Shown here: piece by piece, positions 56,460 to 64,000 of the stretch
Numbering within the stretch: the first letter of the stretch is position 1
Layout: the number at the start of each line of letters is the position of its first letter
Assembly (NCBI RefSeq): GCF_000224005.2
Contig: NZ_CP007031.1
Location: forward strand, 2,695,001-2,759,000
Source of the DNA: Marichromatium purpuratum 984
Lineage (GTDB): Bacteria; Pseudomonadota; Gammaproteobacteria; Chromatiales; Chromatiaceae
Direction: 5' to 3'
Length of the DNA: 64,000 nucleotides
Translations under genes and position numbers: made by a program
The notes under the pieces: model-generated
Seen by the model: only the letters and a program-made list of their open reading frames with translations
Database searches by the model: none
Told to the model about the DNA's origin: nothing

Positions 56460-57725
56460 ATGACTCGTCCCCGCGCCGTGCTCGTCTCCATCTCCGATAC
56501 GCCCTGGTACCACGTCGTCACGCGGTGCGTGCGCCGGGCGTATCTGTGCGGCTTCGATCGGCTGACGGGGCGGAGCTTCGAGCATCGGCGCGGCTGGGTG
56601 GAGCTGCGGCTACGGCAGCTCGCCGGGGTGTTCGCGATCGATGTCGCGGCCTATGCGGTGATGAGCAATCACGTGCATCTGGTGGTGCGGGTGGATGCGG
56701 ATCGGGCGGCGGGGTGGTCGGATACCGAGGTGTTGCGGCGCTGGCGGTGTCTGTTCCGCGGGCCTGTAGTGGTGGAGCGGTTTCTGTCGCCTGCGACGCG
56801 GACGGAGATGACCGAGGCGGAGCTGGATGGGGTCGCGGAATTGGTCGCGACCTACCGGGTGCGGCTGGCGGATCTCTCGTGGTTCATGCGGGTGTTGAAC
56901 GAGTCGATCGCGCGGGCGGCGAATCGGGAGGATGGGGTGCGGGGGCGGTTCTGGGAGGGACGCTTTCGCTCGCAGGCGATCCTCGATGAGACGGCGCTGT
57001 TGGCGGTGATGGCCTATGTCGATCTCAACCCGATTCGGGCGGGGATCGCGGAGACGCCGGAGGAGAGTGCGCATACCGGGATTGCGGCACGAATCGCCGC
57101 GTTGCGGGCGGGTGATGATGGCGCGGCGAACGGGCGGCCTCTCGTCGTGGCGCCGTCACCCGATACAGCAAGACGAGCACCGCCAGACGTCCATCCCGGC
57201 TCGCAACGCGCGCACGCTACCCAGGAGACCGCGACGTCCGAGACTGACACCCCGCCAGCCACGCACGCGCCCTCACCTGCCGTGACCGATCACGCCGACA
57301 GCTCGCCAGACGCTCGCAGCACTCACCTCTGGGAGACCGTCCTCAATCGCCTGCCCCCTGCCCCACTACTGCCCTTCGGCAACCCCGCCGAGGTCCCGGC
57401 AACGATCCCCTTCACCTTCGACGGCTATCTGACCCTGGTCGACTCGCTCGGCCGCGCCCTGCATCCACGCAAGCGCGGGGCGATCCCGGCGGAGCTGCCT
57501 GACATCCTCTCCCGACTCGGTATCGCGCCGGACCGTTTCGTCGAGCACGCGGTTTTCCTGCTCAAGGGGTTCGGTGCCGCTATCGGCGCACCGGAGCGGA
57601 TGACGGCGCTCGCCGCACGACGGGAGTGTCGCTATCTACGCGGAATGACACGCGCCAGGCTGTTATTCGGCCAGCCCCGGCAGTACACCCTTACACCTAT
57701 CAGTTGGCATAGCCATAGCGCCTAG
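56460..57725 (+). CDS. REP-associated tyrosine transposase (RAYT / IS200-like)
   Basis: 421 aa. Y1/HUH transposase: the HUH motif is in MSNHVHLVV, and the family regions [15 protein letters not shown] and RFWEGRFRSQAILDETAL are present. RAYTs are usually single-copy domesticated transposases that act on REP sequences. This one has a long extra C-terminal region (about 210-421) of Pro/Ala/Thr-rich linker and a helical end. Its stop overlaps the convergent sulfotransferase by 26 nt. The upstream repeats are probably its recognition sequences. Confidence 0.88.
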   Translation: MTRPRAVLVSISDTPWYHVVTRCVRRAYLCGFDRLTGRSFEHRRGWVELRLRQLAGVFAIDVAAYAVMSNHVHLVVRVDADRAAGWSDTEVLRRWRCLFRGPVVVERFLSPATRTEMTEAELDGVAELVATYRVRLADLSWFMRVLNESIARAANREDGVRGRFWEGRFRSQAILDETALLAVMAYVDLNPIRAGIAETPEESAHTGIAARIAALRAGDDGAANGRPLVVAPSPDTARRAPPDVHPGSQRAHATQETATSETDTPPATHAPSPAVTDHADSSPDARSTHLWETVLNRLPPAPLLPFGNPAEVPATIPFTFDGYLTLVDSLGRALHPRKRGAIPAELPDILSRLGIAPDRFVEHAVFLLKGFGAAIGAPERMTALAARRECRYLRGMTRARLLFGQPRQYTLTPISWHSHSA

Positions 57726-58797
57726 CCGCTGGAGCCGTCAGATCAGCAATCGTTGATAACTCTGAATCGCTGAAATCAGGGCGATAGTAGGTTGGCTCGG
57801 TCAGACGTTGCATATAACTGGCCTTGACCTTGAAAAACGGCTCGGGATCCAGCTCGCAGAAACCCAGCAGTTGATCGATCTGGTTTGCCGAGTCACGACA
57901 CAGGTCTTCATAGCGCACTACCAGCGAGCGCGCAAACAGGCGCTTATCTGCCTGAAGTCTTGCATCGATGTCAAGATAGACCGCATTCCAGTAACGGGCG
58001 CACGCCTGCACGACCTGCCCAGCCTTCCACTCCTCCGAGATCTGTTTGACGAGAGCATCATCACCAAGATTGATGAGGGATCTTGCCGGACCAAACTCGC
58101 GATGGCCAAGACCGCAGAGATAATCCTGCCAACGCGGATCCTTGTCATTCAGTGCATTGAACAAGCGGTCCTGCTTCAGGTAGGACGCAATATGGTGGAC
58201 AGGATCACGGATGACGAAGACAAACCTTGCATCCGGGAACAACTTCGAGAGATAGCCGGTACGGCTGAAGTTGTAGTTATTCTTGGTCAGATAACGATTA
58301 GCGCTGCGACTCAACAGCATCTTCTTGATGTGGTTGCGATAGAAGCGCTCGAAATCCGGGTGATGAGTGTTTTTATCGAGTACCGATGAGCGTGATTCAT
58401 CATGGATGAAGGGGAAAAAAGTCGTCCAGAAGATTTCCTCCACCACATCCGGGCTTGTGCGGGTGACGGTCAGCTTATCCTTGTGCACACGCTCGAAGGG
58501 GCGATCCTGACCCAGGGGGACGAGTGGATAGATCCGGTCCAGCCAATAAGGCAGATACGGCTGTACGTATTGATAGTTGCGATGACTTGCCACCGCGCCG
58601 TGTTGGGCCAGCATCTCCAGGAGGATGGTCGTTCCCGATCGAGGGAGCCCGGTGATGTAGAGGGGCTTGATGATGTCGACCCGATCCAACCTCGACCTCA
58701 GCAGCCGACTCTCGACCTTGCTTAACGCACGATAGAGTGGCGTCATCACTTTTCGGGTGCGAGTAAAAAACAAGACTGACTCAGGCAGCTTATCCAT
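57700..58797 (-). CDS. PAPS-dependent sulfotransferase
   Basis: 365 aa. The 5'-phosphosulfate loop YITGLPRSGTTILLEML and the 3'-phosphate region VIRDPVHHIASYLKQDR define a cytosolic-type sulfotransferase; the acceptor (glycan, lipid or other) is unknown. The ATG at 58797 has GGGAG 5 nt upstream; two longer in-frame starts have none. Codon use is less GC-biased than its neighbours, so it is probably part of the same foreign block as the transposon cluster. Confidence 0.88.
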   Translation of the reverse strand: MDKLPESVLFFTRTRKVMTPLYRALSKVESRLLRSRLDRVDIIKPLYITGLPRSGTTILLEMLAQHGAVASHRNYQYVQPYLPYWLDRIYPLVPLGQDRPFERVHKDKLTVTRTSPDVVEEIFWTTFFPFIHDESRSSVLDKNTHHPDFERFYRNHIKKMLLSRSANRYLTKNNYNFSRTGYLSKLFPDARFVFVIRDPVHHIASYLKQDRLFNALNDKDPRWQDYLCGLGHREFGPARSLINLGDDALVKQISEEWKAGQVVQACARYWNAVYLDIDARLQADKRLFARSLVVRYEDLCRDSANQIDQLLGFCELDPEPFFKVKASYMQRLTEPTYYRPDFSDSELSTIADLTAPAARRYGYAN

Positions 58798-59231
58798 AAG
58801 CGCTCCCAAACTCATCGATGATCGACAGCGATTAGCAGCGGCCTTGCCGTTACATATCAGAGACAGCGCTGTCGTACAGTTACGCTTGACTAATGACGAG
58901 CAAGGTACTGAAGTGACGCCAGAACGGGGAGCGCTGTAGATGTTCGTTTCATGAACAGCGAACTCATATCCCGAGGCGTCGGATGATTGTAGTGTATTTC
59001 CTCGATCGCGCACCGCCCCACCAGGATGGAGAAACGCACGGATCGACCATGCCCATGACGATCGAGTCGCCGGGCTGGATGTCGCGATACGCGCACGACC
59101 GGAACCGCTCGTTCACGGCGGCGGATGCTGTTATTCGATCTCGAACAGCTTCGGCCCGATCATGATGCAATCGAGCACTTCGACCACGGACGCAACGACA
59201 ACCGCCAGGGCGGCCCCTGGCGGCGAGATCC
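58798..59231. other. gap with no supported gene
   Basis: 434 nt between two minus-strand genes. It must hold the sulfotransferase promoter. A short minus-strand frame around 58970-59140 (reading RFRSCAYRDIQPGDSIVMGM) looks protein-like but has no start signal or family match and is probably a remnant or chance. Confidence 0.4.
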
Positions 59232-59945
59232 TCACCAGTCGATGGCATTGCCATCCCTGAAGAAGCCACCACTCGGACCGTCATCGGGTAGGGTCGCGGC
59301 CCAGACGATGCCACGGGCGCCTTCCTCGATCGAGCGCTCGGCCTGAGGTCCGCCCATCTCGGTGCGCACCCACCCCGGACAGACCGAGTTGATCTTGACC
59401 CCGGTCTCGGCCAGTTCGGCGGCGAAGATACGGGTGACGGCGTTGAGCGCGGTCTTGGAGATGCGGTAACCGGGGATGCCGCCATCCATCTCGGTGAGCT
59501 GGCCGAGGCCGGAGGAGACGTTGACCACCCGCCCCTGTTCGCGCATCAGCGGAATCAGTGCCTGAGATAACAGCAGTGGGGCTAGCGTATTGGTCTCGAG
59601 GCCACGACGCAGGGTCTCAACGTCGGTCGAGAAGACACTCTCGGTACCCGAGCCCGGCGGTGGGTCGGGAAAGATGCCGGCGTTGTTGACCAAAACATCG
59701 AGCCGACCAAAGGTGTCGCACACATAGTCGGCCAGCGCCTGGATGGAGCCGAGGTCGGTAACGTCGAGGACGTGGAAGCGCACATCGTGCCCCTCGGCTC
59801 GCAGCGCCTCGGCGGCGGCTTCGCCGCGATCGGCGCGGCGCGCGGTGAGCACCACCCGGTAACCCCGACGGGCGAGTTGGCGACAGACCTCGTGGCCGAG
59901 ACCGCGATAGGCGCCGGTGACCACGGCGATGGGTGAATCCGACAT
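59232..59945 (-). CDS. short-chain dehydrogenase/reductase
   Basis: 237 aa classical SDR. TGAYRGLG cofactor motif, NNAG, and catalytic YRISK; it resembles carbonyl-reductase-type members. NADP(H) is likely, substrate unknown. AAGGAG precedes the ATG. Confidence 0.9.
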   Translation of the reverse strand: MSDSPIAVVTGAYRGLGHEVCRQLARRGYRVVLTARRADRGEAAAEALRAEGHDVRFHVLDVTDLGSIQALADYVCDTFGRLDVLVNNAGIFPDPPPGSGTESVFSTDVETLRRGLETNTLAPLLLSQALIPLMREQGRVVNVSSGLGQLTEMDGGIPGYRISKTALNAVTRIFAAELAETGVKINSVCPGWVRTEMGGPQAERSIEEGARGIVWAATLPDDGPSGGFFRDGNAIDW

Positions 59946-60470
59946 CGAGCTTGCTCCTTCGGTTGACGGCTAAACGGTGGGGTCAGCTTTTTCGCGGCTC
60001 AAGGCGCATGGCGCCTCACTCCGGCAGCTGCGGCATCGACTGCGGCGCAGCCCAATCCGCGGCATCCGGGCAGCCCGCCCCCACCGGGCCTGATTTGGAA
60101 TCGGCCCTTGAGTCCTTTACCTTAGGGGAAGCGGTCGCCCTCTGCATCCACCTCACCATTGCCGGAACGATGGACGCCGAGGTCGCCGCAACACGGGCGT
60201 CTGGTCACGCCCGCGCACTCGGAACGGTGCGCAACACGGGTGCCCCTCATGTCATGTCCCCGTCCCGGCGCGCGGATCTGTCATGACCGATCCGGAAACC
60301 GCATTTGCATCGCAAGTGCGCTTTCCCGATCCATCCGTCGTCCATGCATCATCTCAATACGCCGCACCCGGGTGGGGGGACGCCACCTACCGCGACGATC
60401 GCGGCCGCCTCGCGGCCCCGCCAGCCACGGCCACGGGTACGGCACCGAACTCGAATGGGCCCGAACGACG
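59946..60470. other. intergenic region upstream of the sucrose genes
   Basis: About 525 nt between the divergent SDR and sucrose-phosphate synthase genes. Short open frames are present but none has a binding site or a known product. It should contain the promoter of the sucrose cluster, where osmotic control would act; I cannot place it. Confidence 0.45.
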
Positions 60471-62624
60471 ATGTATATCCTGCTCCTCAGTATCCACGGC
60501 CTCATCCGCGGCCATGACCTCGAACTCGGGCGCGACGCCGACACCGGCGGCCAGACCAAGTACGTGGTCGATCTCGCCCGCGCCCTGGGAGAACGTGACG
60601 ACGTCTCCCGGGTCGATCTGGTGACCCGCCTGGTGCGCGACCCGGCGGTCAGCCCCGACTATGCCGAGCCGATCGAACAGCTCGACGACAAGGTGCAAAT
60701 CGTGCGCATCGAGGCCGGCCCCGATGAATACATCCCCAAGGAACAGCTCTGGGACCATCTCGACAGCCTCGTCGACAACCTCAGCGTCCATCTCCACGAC
60801 CTCAACCGCTGGCCGGATATCGTTCACAGCCACTATGCCGATGCCGGGTATGTCGGGGTGCGACTGGCCAACCTGACCGGCGCGCCGCTGGTCCACACCG
60901 GCCACTCGCTCGGCCGCGACAAGCGCCAGCGACTGCTCGCCAGTGGTCTTGACGGCAAGCAGATCGATGCTCGCTACAACATGGTGCGACGCATCGATGC
61001 CGAGGAATCGGTGCTCGCCACCGCCGATCTGGTGATCACCAGTACCCATCACGAGATCGAGGAGCAGTACGCGCTCTACGACTACTATCAGCCCGAGCGC
61101 ATGGAGGTCATTCCACCGGGCACCAATCTCAAGCAGTTCCACCCGCCCGGCCCGAAGGATCCCAAGCCCGACTGCGCCGCCGAGATCGAGCGCTTCCTCG
61201 ACGATCCCGGCAAGCCGCTCATCCTCGCCCTCTCCCGCGCCGATCACCGCAAGAACATCATTGCCCTGGTCGAGGCCTACGGCGAGTCGCCGGCCTTGCA
61301 GGCATGCGCCAACCTGCTGGTGGTGGCGGGCAATCGCGATGACATCCGCGAACTCGACGAGGGCGCGCGCACCGTGCTCACCGACCTGCTGATCACCGTC
61401 GATGCCTACGACCTGTTCGGCAAGGTCGCCATCCCCAAGCATCACACCCCGGATCAGGTGCCCGAGATCTACCGCATGGTGGCGCGCTCCGGCGGCGTCT
61501 TCATCAACCCGGCGCTCACCGAACCCTTCGGTCTGACGCTGCTCGAGGCCGCCGCCACCGGGCTGCCGCTGGTGGCCACCGAGAACGGCGGACCGGTCGA
61601 CATCATCGGCAACTGCGACAACGGCATCCTCGTCGACCCGCTCGACCGCGAAGCGATCGCCGACGCCCTGCTGAAGATCCTCGAGAACCGCAAGACCTGG
61701 CAGAATTACTCGCGCAAGGGTCTGGCAGGGGTACGCGAACACTATTCCTGGCAGGCCCATGCCGCCGCCTACCGGCAGCGCATCGAGCCGCTCGCCGAAC
61801 AGCGCGAGCCGCTGCCCGACACCCCGCCGATGCGCCGCAGCATGATCTATCGCGACCGCGCGCTGTTCACCGATCTCGACCAGAGCCTGCTCGGCAACCC
61901 CGAGGGGGTGGAGCGCTTCGCCGCGATGATGCGCGCCAACCGTCGCTGCACCAATTTCGGCATCGCCTCCGGGCGTCGGCTCGACTCGCTGCTCACCGAA
62001 CTCAAGCGTCACGGCCTGCCGATCCCCGATGTGCTCATCACCAGCCTCGGCACCGAGATCCACTACAGCGCCCGACTGGTCCCCGACGCCTACTGGCAGG
62101 AGCACGTCGACCACCAATGGACGCCCAGGGCGGTACGCCGCGCGCTCGCCGACATCCCCGGACTGATCCCGCAGGCGCGCGGCGAACAGAGCCGGTTCAA
62201 GATTTCCTTCCACTACGACCCCAAGATTGCGCCCTCGGTCGAGGAGATCGCCACCTTGCTGCGCACCCAGGAGCTGACCGTCAACGTGGTCCACGCCTTC
62301 GGCCAGTTCCTCGACATCATCCCGATCCGCGCCAGCAAGGGGCAGGCGCTGCGCTATGCCGCCCACCGCTTCGGTATCCCGCTCGAGCACGTGCTGGTGG
62401 CCGGCGGCTCCGGGGCCGACGAAGACATGATGCGCGGCAACACCCTGGCGGTGGTGGTCGCCAACCGCCATGACGAAGAACTCTCCCAGCTCGAGGAGAT
62501 GGACAACATCTATTTCGCCGAGCAGTCCCACGCTCTTGGCATCATCGAGGCCGTCGAGCACTACGACTTCTTCGGCGCCTGTGCCATCCCCGGTGAATCG
62601 ATGGAGATGCCCGAGCCGAGCTGA
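60471..62624 (+). CDS. sucrose-phosphate synthase (GT4 + HAD-like domain)
   Basis: 717 aa. N-terminal GT4 glycosyltransferase (about 1-450): HGLIRGHDLELGRDADTGGQ, HSHYADAGYVG, TGHSLGRDKRQ and the EPFGLTLLEAAATGLP nucleotide-sugar site. C-terminal HAD-like phosphatase domain (about 465-700) with an intact DLDQS motif (LFTDLDQSLLG). It makes sucrose-6-phosphate from a nucleotide-glucose and fructose-6-phosphate. The ATG at 60471 fits the family start; the binding site is weak. A separate phosphatase follows. Confidence 0.92.
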   Translation: MYILLLSIHGLIRGHDLELGRDADTGGQTKYVVDLARALGERDDVSRVDLVTRLVRDPAVSPDYAEPIEQLDDKVQIVRIEAGPDEYIPKEQLWDHLDSLVDNLSVHLHDLNRWPDIVHSHYADAGYVGVRLANLTGAPLVHTGHSLGRDKRQRLLASGLDGKQIDARYNMVRRIDAEESVLATADLVITSTHHEIEEQYALYDYYQPERMEVIPPGTNLKQFHPPGPKDPKPDCAAEIERFLDDPGKPLILALSRADHRKNIIALVEAYGESPALQACANLLVVAGNRDDIRELDEGARTVLTDLLITVDAYDLFGKVAIPKHHTPDQVPEIYRMVARSGGVFINPALTEPFGLTLLEAAATGLPLVATENGGPVDIIGNCDNGILVDPLDREAIADALLKILENRKTWQNYSRKGLAGVREHYSWQAHAAAYRQRIEPLAEQREPLPDTPPMRRSMIYRDRALFTDLDQSLLGNPEGVERFAAMMRANRRCTNFGIASGRRLDSLLTELKRHGLPIPDVLITSLGTEIHYSARLVPDAYWQEHVDHQWTPRAVRRALADIPGLIPQARGEQSRFKISFHYDPKIAPSVEEIATLLRTQELTVNVVHAFGQFLDIIPIRASKGQALRYAAHRFGIPLEHVLVAGGSGADEDMMRGNTLAVVVANRHDEELSQLEEMDNIYFAEQSHALGIIEAVEHYDFFGACAIPGESMEMPEPS

Positions 62625-62719
62625 CTCGCCCTCTTGGCGTCACCGCACCGAGACGGTGGCGCCCCTCTGCCAGTGGCCGCAGACCCACCGACCAATCGAC
62701 GTCTCCCGAGGAGGACACG

Positions 62720-63586
62720 ATGAGCAGCCCATTGCTGCTGTGCACCGATCTCGACCGCACCCTGATCCCCAACGGCGCCGACCCCGAGTCGCCCGCCGCC
62801 CGCCCCTGGTTCCGTCGGCTGGCGGCGCTGCCCGAGGTCACCCTCGCCTATGTCAGCGGACGCCATCGCGCACTGGTCGAGGCGGCGATCGCCGACTACG
62901 ATCTGCCGATGCCGGACTATGTGGTCGGTGACGTCGGCACCAGCATTCACGCCATCGACGGCAACGACTGGCAACCGCTCGTCGACTGGCAACAGCGCAT
63001 CGGCGCCGACTGGGGTGGCGCACATGCCGCCGCACTGCGTCCGCTGTTCGCCGACATCGCCGAACTCAGCCCGCAGCCCGATGATCGCCAGGGCCCGTTC
63101 AAGCTGAGCTATTTCACCCCGGCGCGCCTCGATGTCGCAGCGCTGCGGGCGCGGATGCGCGAGCGACTCGAGGCGCGTGGCATCCGCGCCAGCCTGGTGT
63201 GGAGCGTCGACGAGGCAGCCGATTGCGGACTGCTCGACCTGTTGCCGACCAACGCGACCAAGTACCATGCCGTCGAGTTTCTGATGCAGCGACTCGGCCG
63301 CGACGTCGCGACCACGGTGTTCGCCGGCGACAGCGGCAACGATCTCGAGGTGCTGGTCAGCCCGGTCCCGGCAGTGCTGGTGGCCAACGCCCACCCCGAG
63401 GTGCGCGCCGAGGCGCGGCAGCGCTGTGTCGACCCGGCGCGACTGTATTGCGCGCGCGGTGGCTGGCAGGGGTTGAACGGCCACTATGCGGCCGGAATCC
63501 TCGAGGGGGTGGTGCACTTCCATCCCGAACTGGCCGAACGACTGCTCGCGGCCCCGAAGACGCCCGCCGGATCGCCGGCCCTGTGA
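62720..63586 (+). CDS. sucrose-phosphate phosphatase
   Basis: 288 aa HAD phosphatase of the S6PP family. DxDxT motif in LLCTDLDRTLIP, SGRHRALVEAAI, and the late FAGDSGNDLEVL metal site. It would dephosphorylate the synthase product to sucrose. GAGGAGG precedes the ATG. Its stop overlaps a possible GTG of the next gene. Confidence 0.9.
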   Translation: MSSPLLLCTDLDRTLIPNGADPESPAARPWFRRLAALPEVTLAYVSGRHRALVEAAIADYDLPMPDYVVGDVGTSIHAIDGNDWQPLVDWQQRIGADWGGAHAAALRPLFADIAELSPQPDDRQGPFKLSYFTPARLDVAALRARMRERLEARGIRASLVWSVDEAADCGLLDLLPTNATKYHAVEFLMQRLGRDVATTVFAGDSGNDLEVLVSPVPAVLVANAHPEVRAEARQRCVDPARLYCARGGWQGLNGHYAAGILEGVVHFHPELAERLLAAPKTPAGSPAL

Positions 63587-63615
63587 ACGAACCCTCCAGC
63601 GAGGAGCCCGCTATC

Positions 63616-64000
63616 GTGCACACATCGCCACTCTGTATCTTCGGCGAGGTCCTGTTCGACCACTTCCCAGACGGTCGTCAGGTCCTCGGCGGCGCCCCCT
63701 TCAACGTCGCCTGGCACCTCCAGGCCTTCGGCGCCGACCCGCGCTTCGTCAGTGCCGTCGGCGCCGACGCCGAGGGCGCGCGGGTGCGCGCCGCCATGGC
63801 CGACTGGGGGATGGACACCGGCGCACTGCAGACCGCCCCAGCGCACCCCACCGGGCGGGTCGAGGTCAGCCTCGAGCGCGGCGAGCCGAGCTACGACATC
63901 GTCGCCGATTGCGCCTACGACCACGTCCGCGCGACCTCCGAGCCGAGCCCCTGCGGCCTGCTCTATCACGGCACCCTGGCGCTGCGTCACGCCGACGCGC
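63616..64000 (+). CDS. PfkB-family carbohydrate kinase (fructokinase), partial
   Basis: First 128 codons of a ribokinase-family kinase cut by the window end. FGEVLFDHFPDG, LGGAPFNVAWHLQAFGAD and FVSAVGADAEG are the substrate-binding N-terminal motifs of bacterial fructokinases. A GTG at 63616 with AGGAG 9 nt upstream is preferred; a GTG at 63583 overlapping the phosphatase stop is the alternative. Third gene of the sucrose set. Confidence 0.85.
   Translation, partial: MHTSPLCIFGEVLFDHFPDGRQVLGGAPFNVAWHLQAFGADPRFVSAVGADAEGARVRAAMADWGMDTGALQTAPAHPTGRVEVSLERGEPSYDIVADCAYDHVRATSEPSPCGLLYHGTLALRHADA

Noticed and set aside
58964-59485. Minus-strand frame overlapping the SDR gene
   Set aside because: Most of it is out of frame with the well-supported SDR; the unique part has no start signal or known family.
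60387-62561. Minus-strand open frame of about 720 codons
   Set aside because: Antisense to sucrose-phosphate synthase; no family resemblance and residue composition typical of a reverse-strand shadow.

Overview
This window looks like chromosome from a GC-rich gammaproteobacterium, most probably a purple sulfur bacterium of the Chromatiaceae (a marine, salt-tolerant type such as Marichromatium is my guess). The assignment is inference from gene content: a sulfide:quinone oxidoreductase with a small partner gene, a sucrose-phosphate synthase/phosphatase/fructokinase set of the kind used to make a compatible solute, a bioBFHCD operon, several GGDEF-EAL signalling proteins, very high GC and compact gene packing. 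No rRNA or CRISPR array is present. The only RNA genes seen are two identical tRNA-Arg(ACG) genes.

Layout. 0-19.3 kb is ordinary housekeeping: histone-deacetylase-like hydrolase, dienelactone hydrolase, photolyase, a PAS/GGDEF/EAL protein, then a minus-strand run (tcdA, tatD, NYN-domain protein, DUF2058 protein), an OmpH/Skp-like chaperone, a DUF465 protein, an MBL hydrolase, a 946-aa DUF349 coiled-coil protein, a universal stress protein, arfB, ispG, a Nudix protein and mazG. 19.4-19.8 kb holds the tandem tRNA-Arg genes, each followed by its own terminator. Directly beside them (20.0-23.2 kb, minus strand) is a two-gene module: an XRE-type helix-turn-helix fused to a P-loop NTPase, overlapping a second P-loop NTPase with a glycine-zipper membrane segment encoded by 12-bp tandem repeats. 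23.5-35.5 kb contains two more GGDEF-EAL proteins, a HDOD protein, a metallophosphoesterase, a lipid kinase, a patatin phospholipase and the sulfide:quinone oxidoreductase. 35.7-53.5 kb holds psiE, queF, an FGGY kinase, a UDP-sugar dehydrogenase/epimerase pair, rdgC, a CorB/CNNM transporter, comF, the biotin operon, dacB, a serine-protease lipoprotein, an FKBP isomerase and a SPOR-domain protein. Three copies of a MITE-like terminal-inverted-repeat sequence lie in gaps at 41.5, 48.7 and 51.1 kb.

From about 53.53 to 59.0 kb the composition changes abruptly. First comes a strikingly AT-rich two-gene cassette: a 49-aa single-pass membrane protein and a 413-aa helical protein. Both carry the same short motif (S-[IV]-x-G-x-x-N-[IL]-T-A-G-x-N-I-x-I), at the C-terminus of the small protein and the N-terminus of the large one. 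I recognise neither protein, and this pair is my best candidate for an undescribed system. It is followed by a nest of REP-associated tyrosine transposase (RAYT) leader repeats, a truncated RAYT gene, an IS5-family element with a -1 frameshift site, a complete RAYT gene, and a sulfotransferase that also looks foreign.

59.2-64 kb returns to normal composition with an SDR oxidoreductase and the sucrose gene set; the fructokinase runs off the window end. Functionally the window combines sulfur oxidation, c-di-GMP signalling, biotin and isoprenoid synthesis, cell-surface polysaccharide precursors and osmoadaptation, with two accessory islands, one beside the tRNAs and one carrying the transposon debris.
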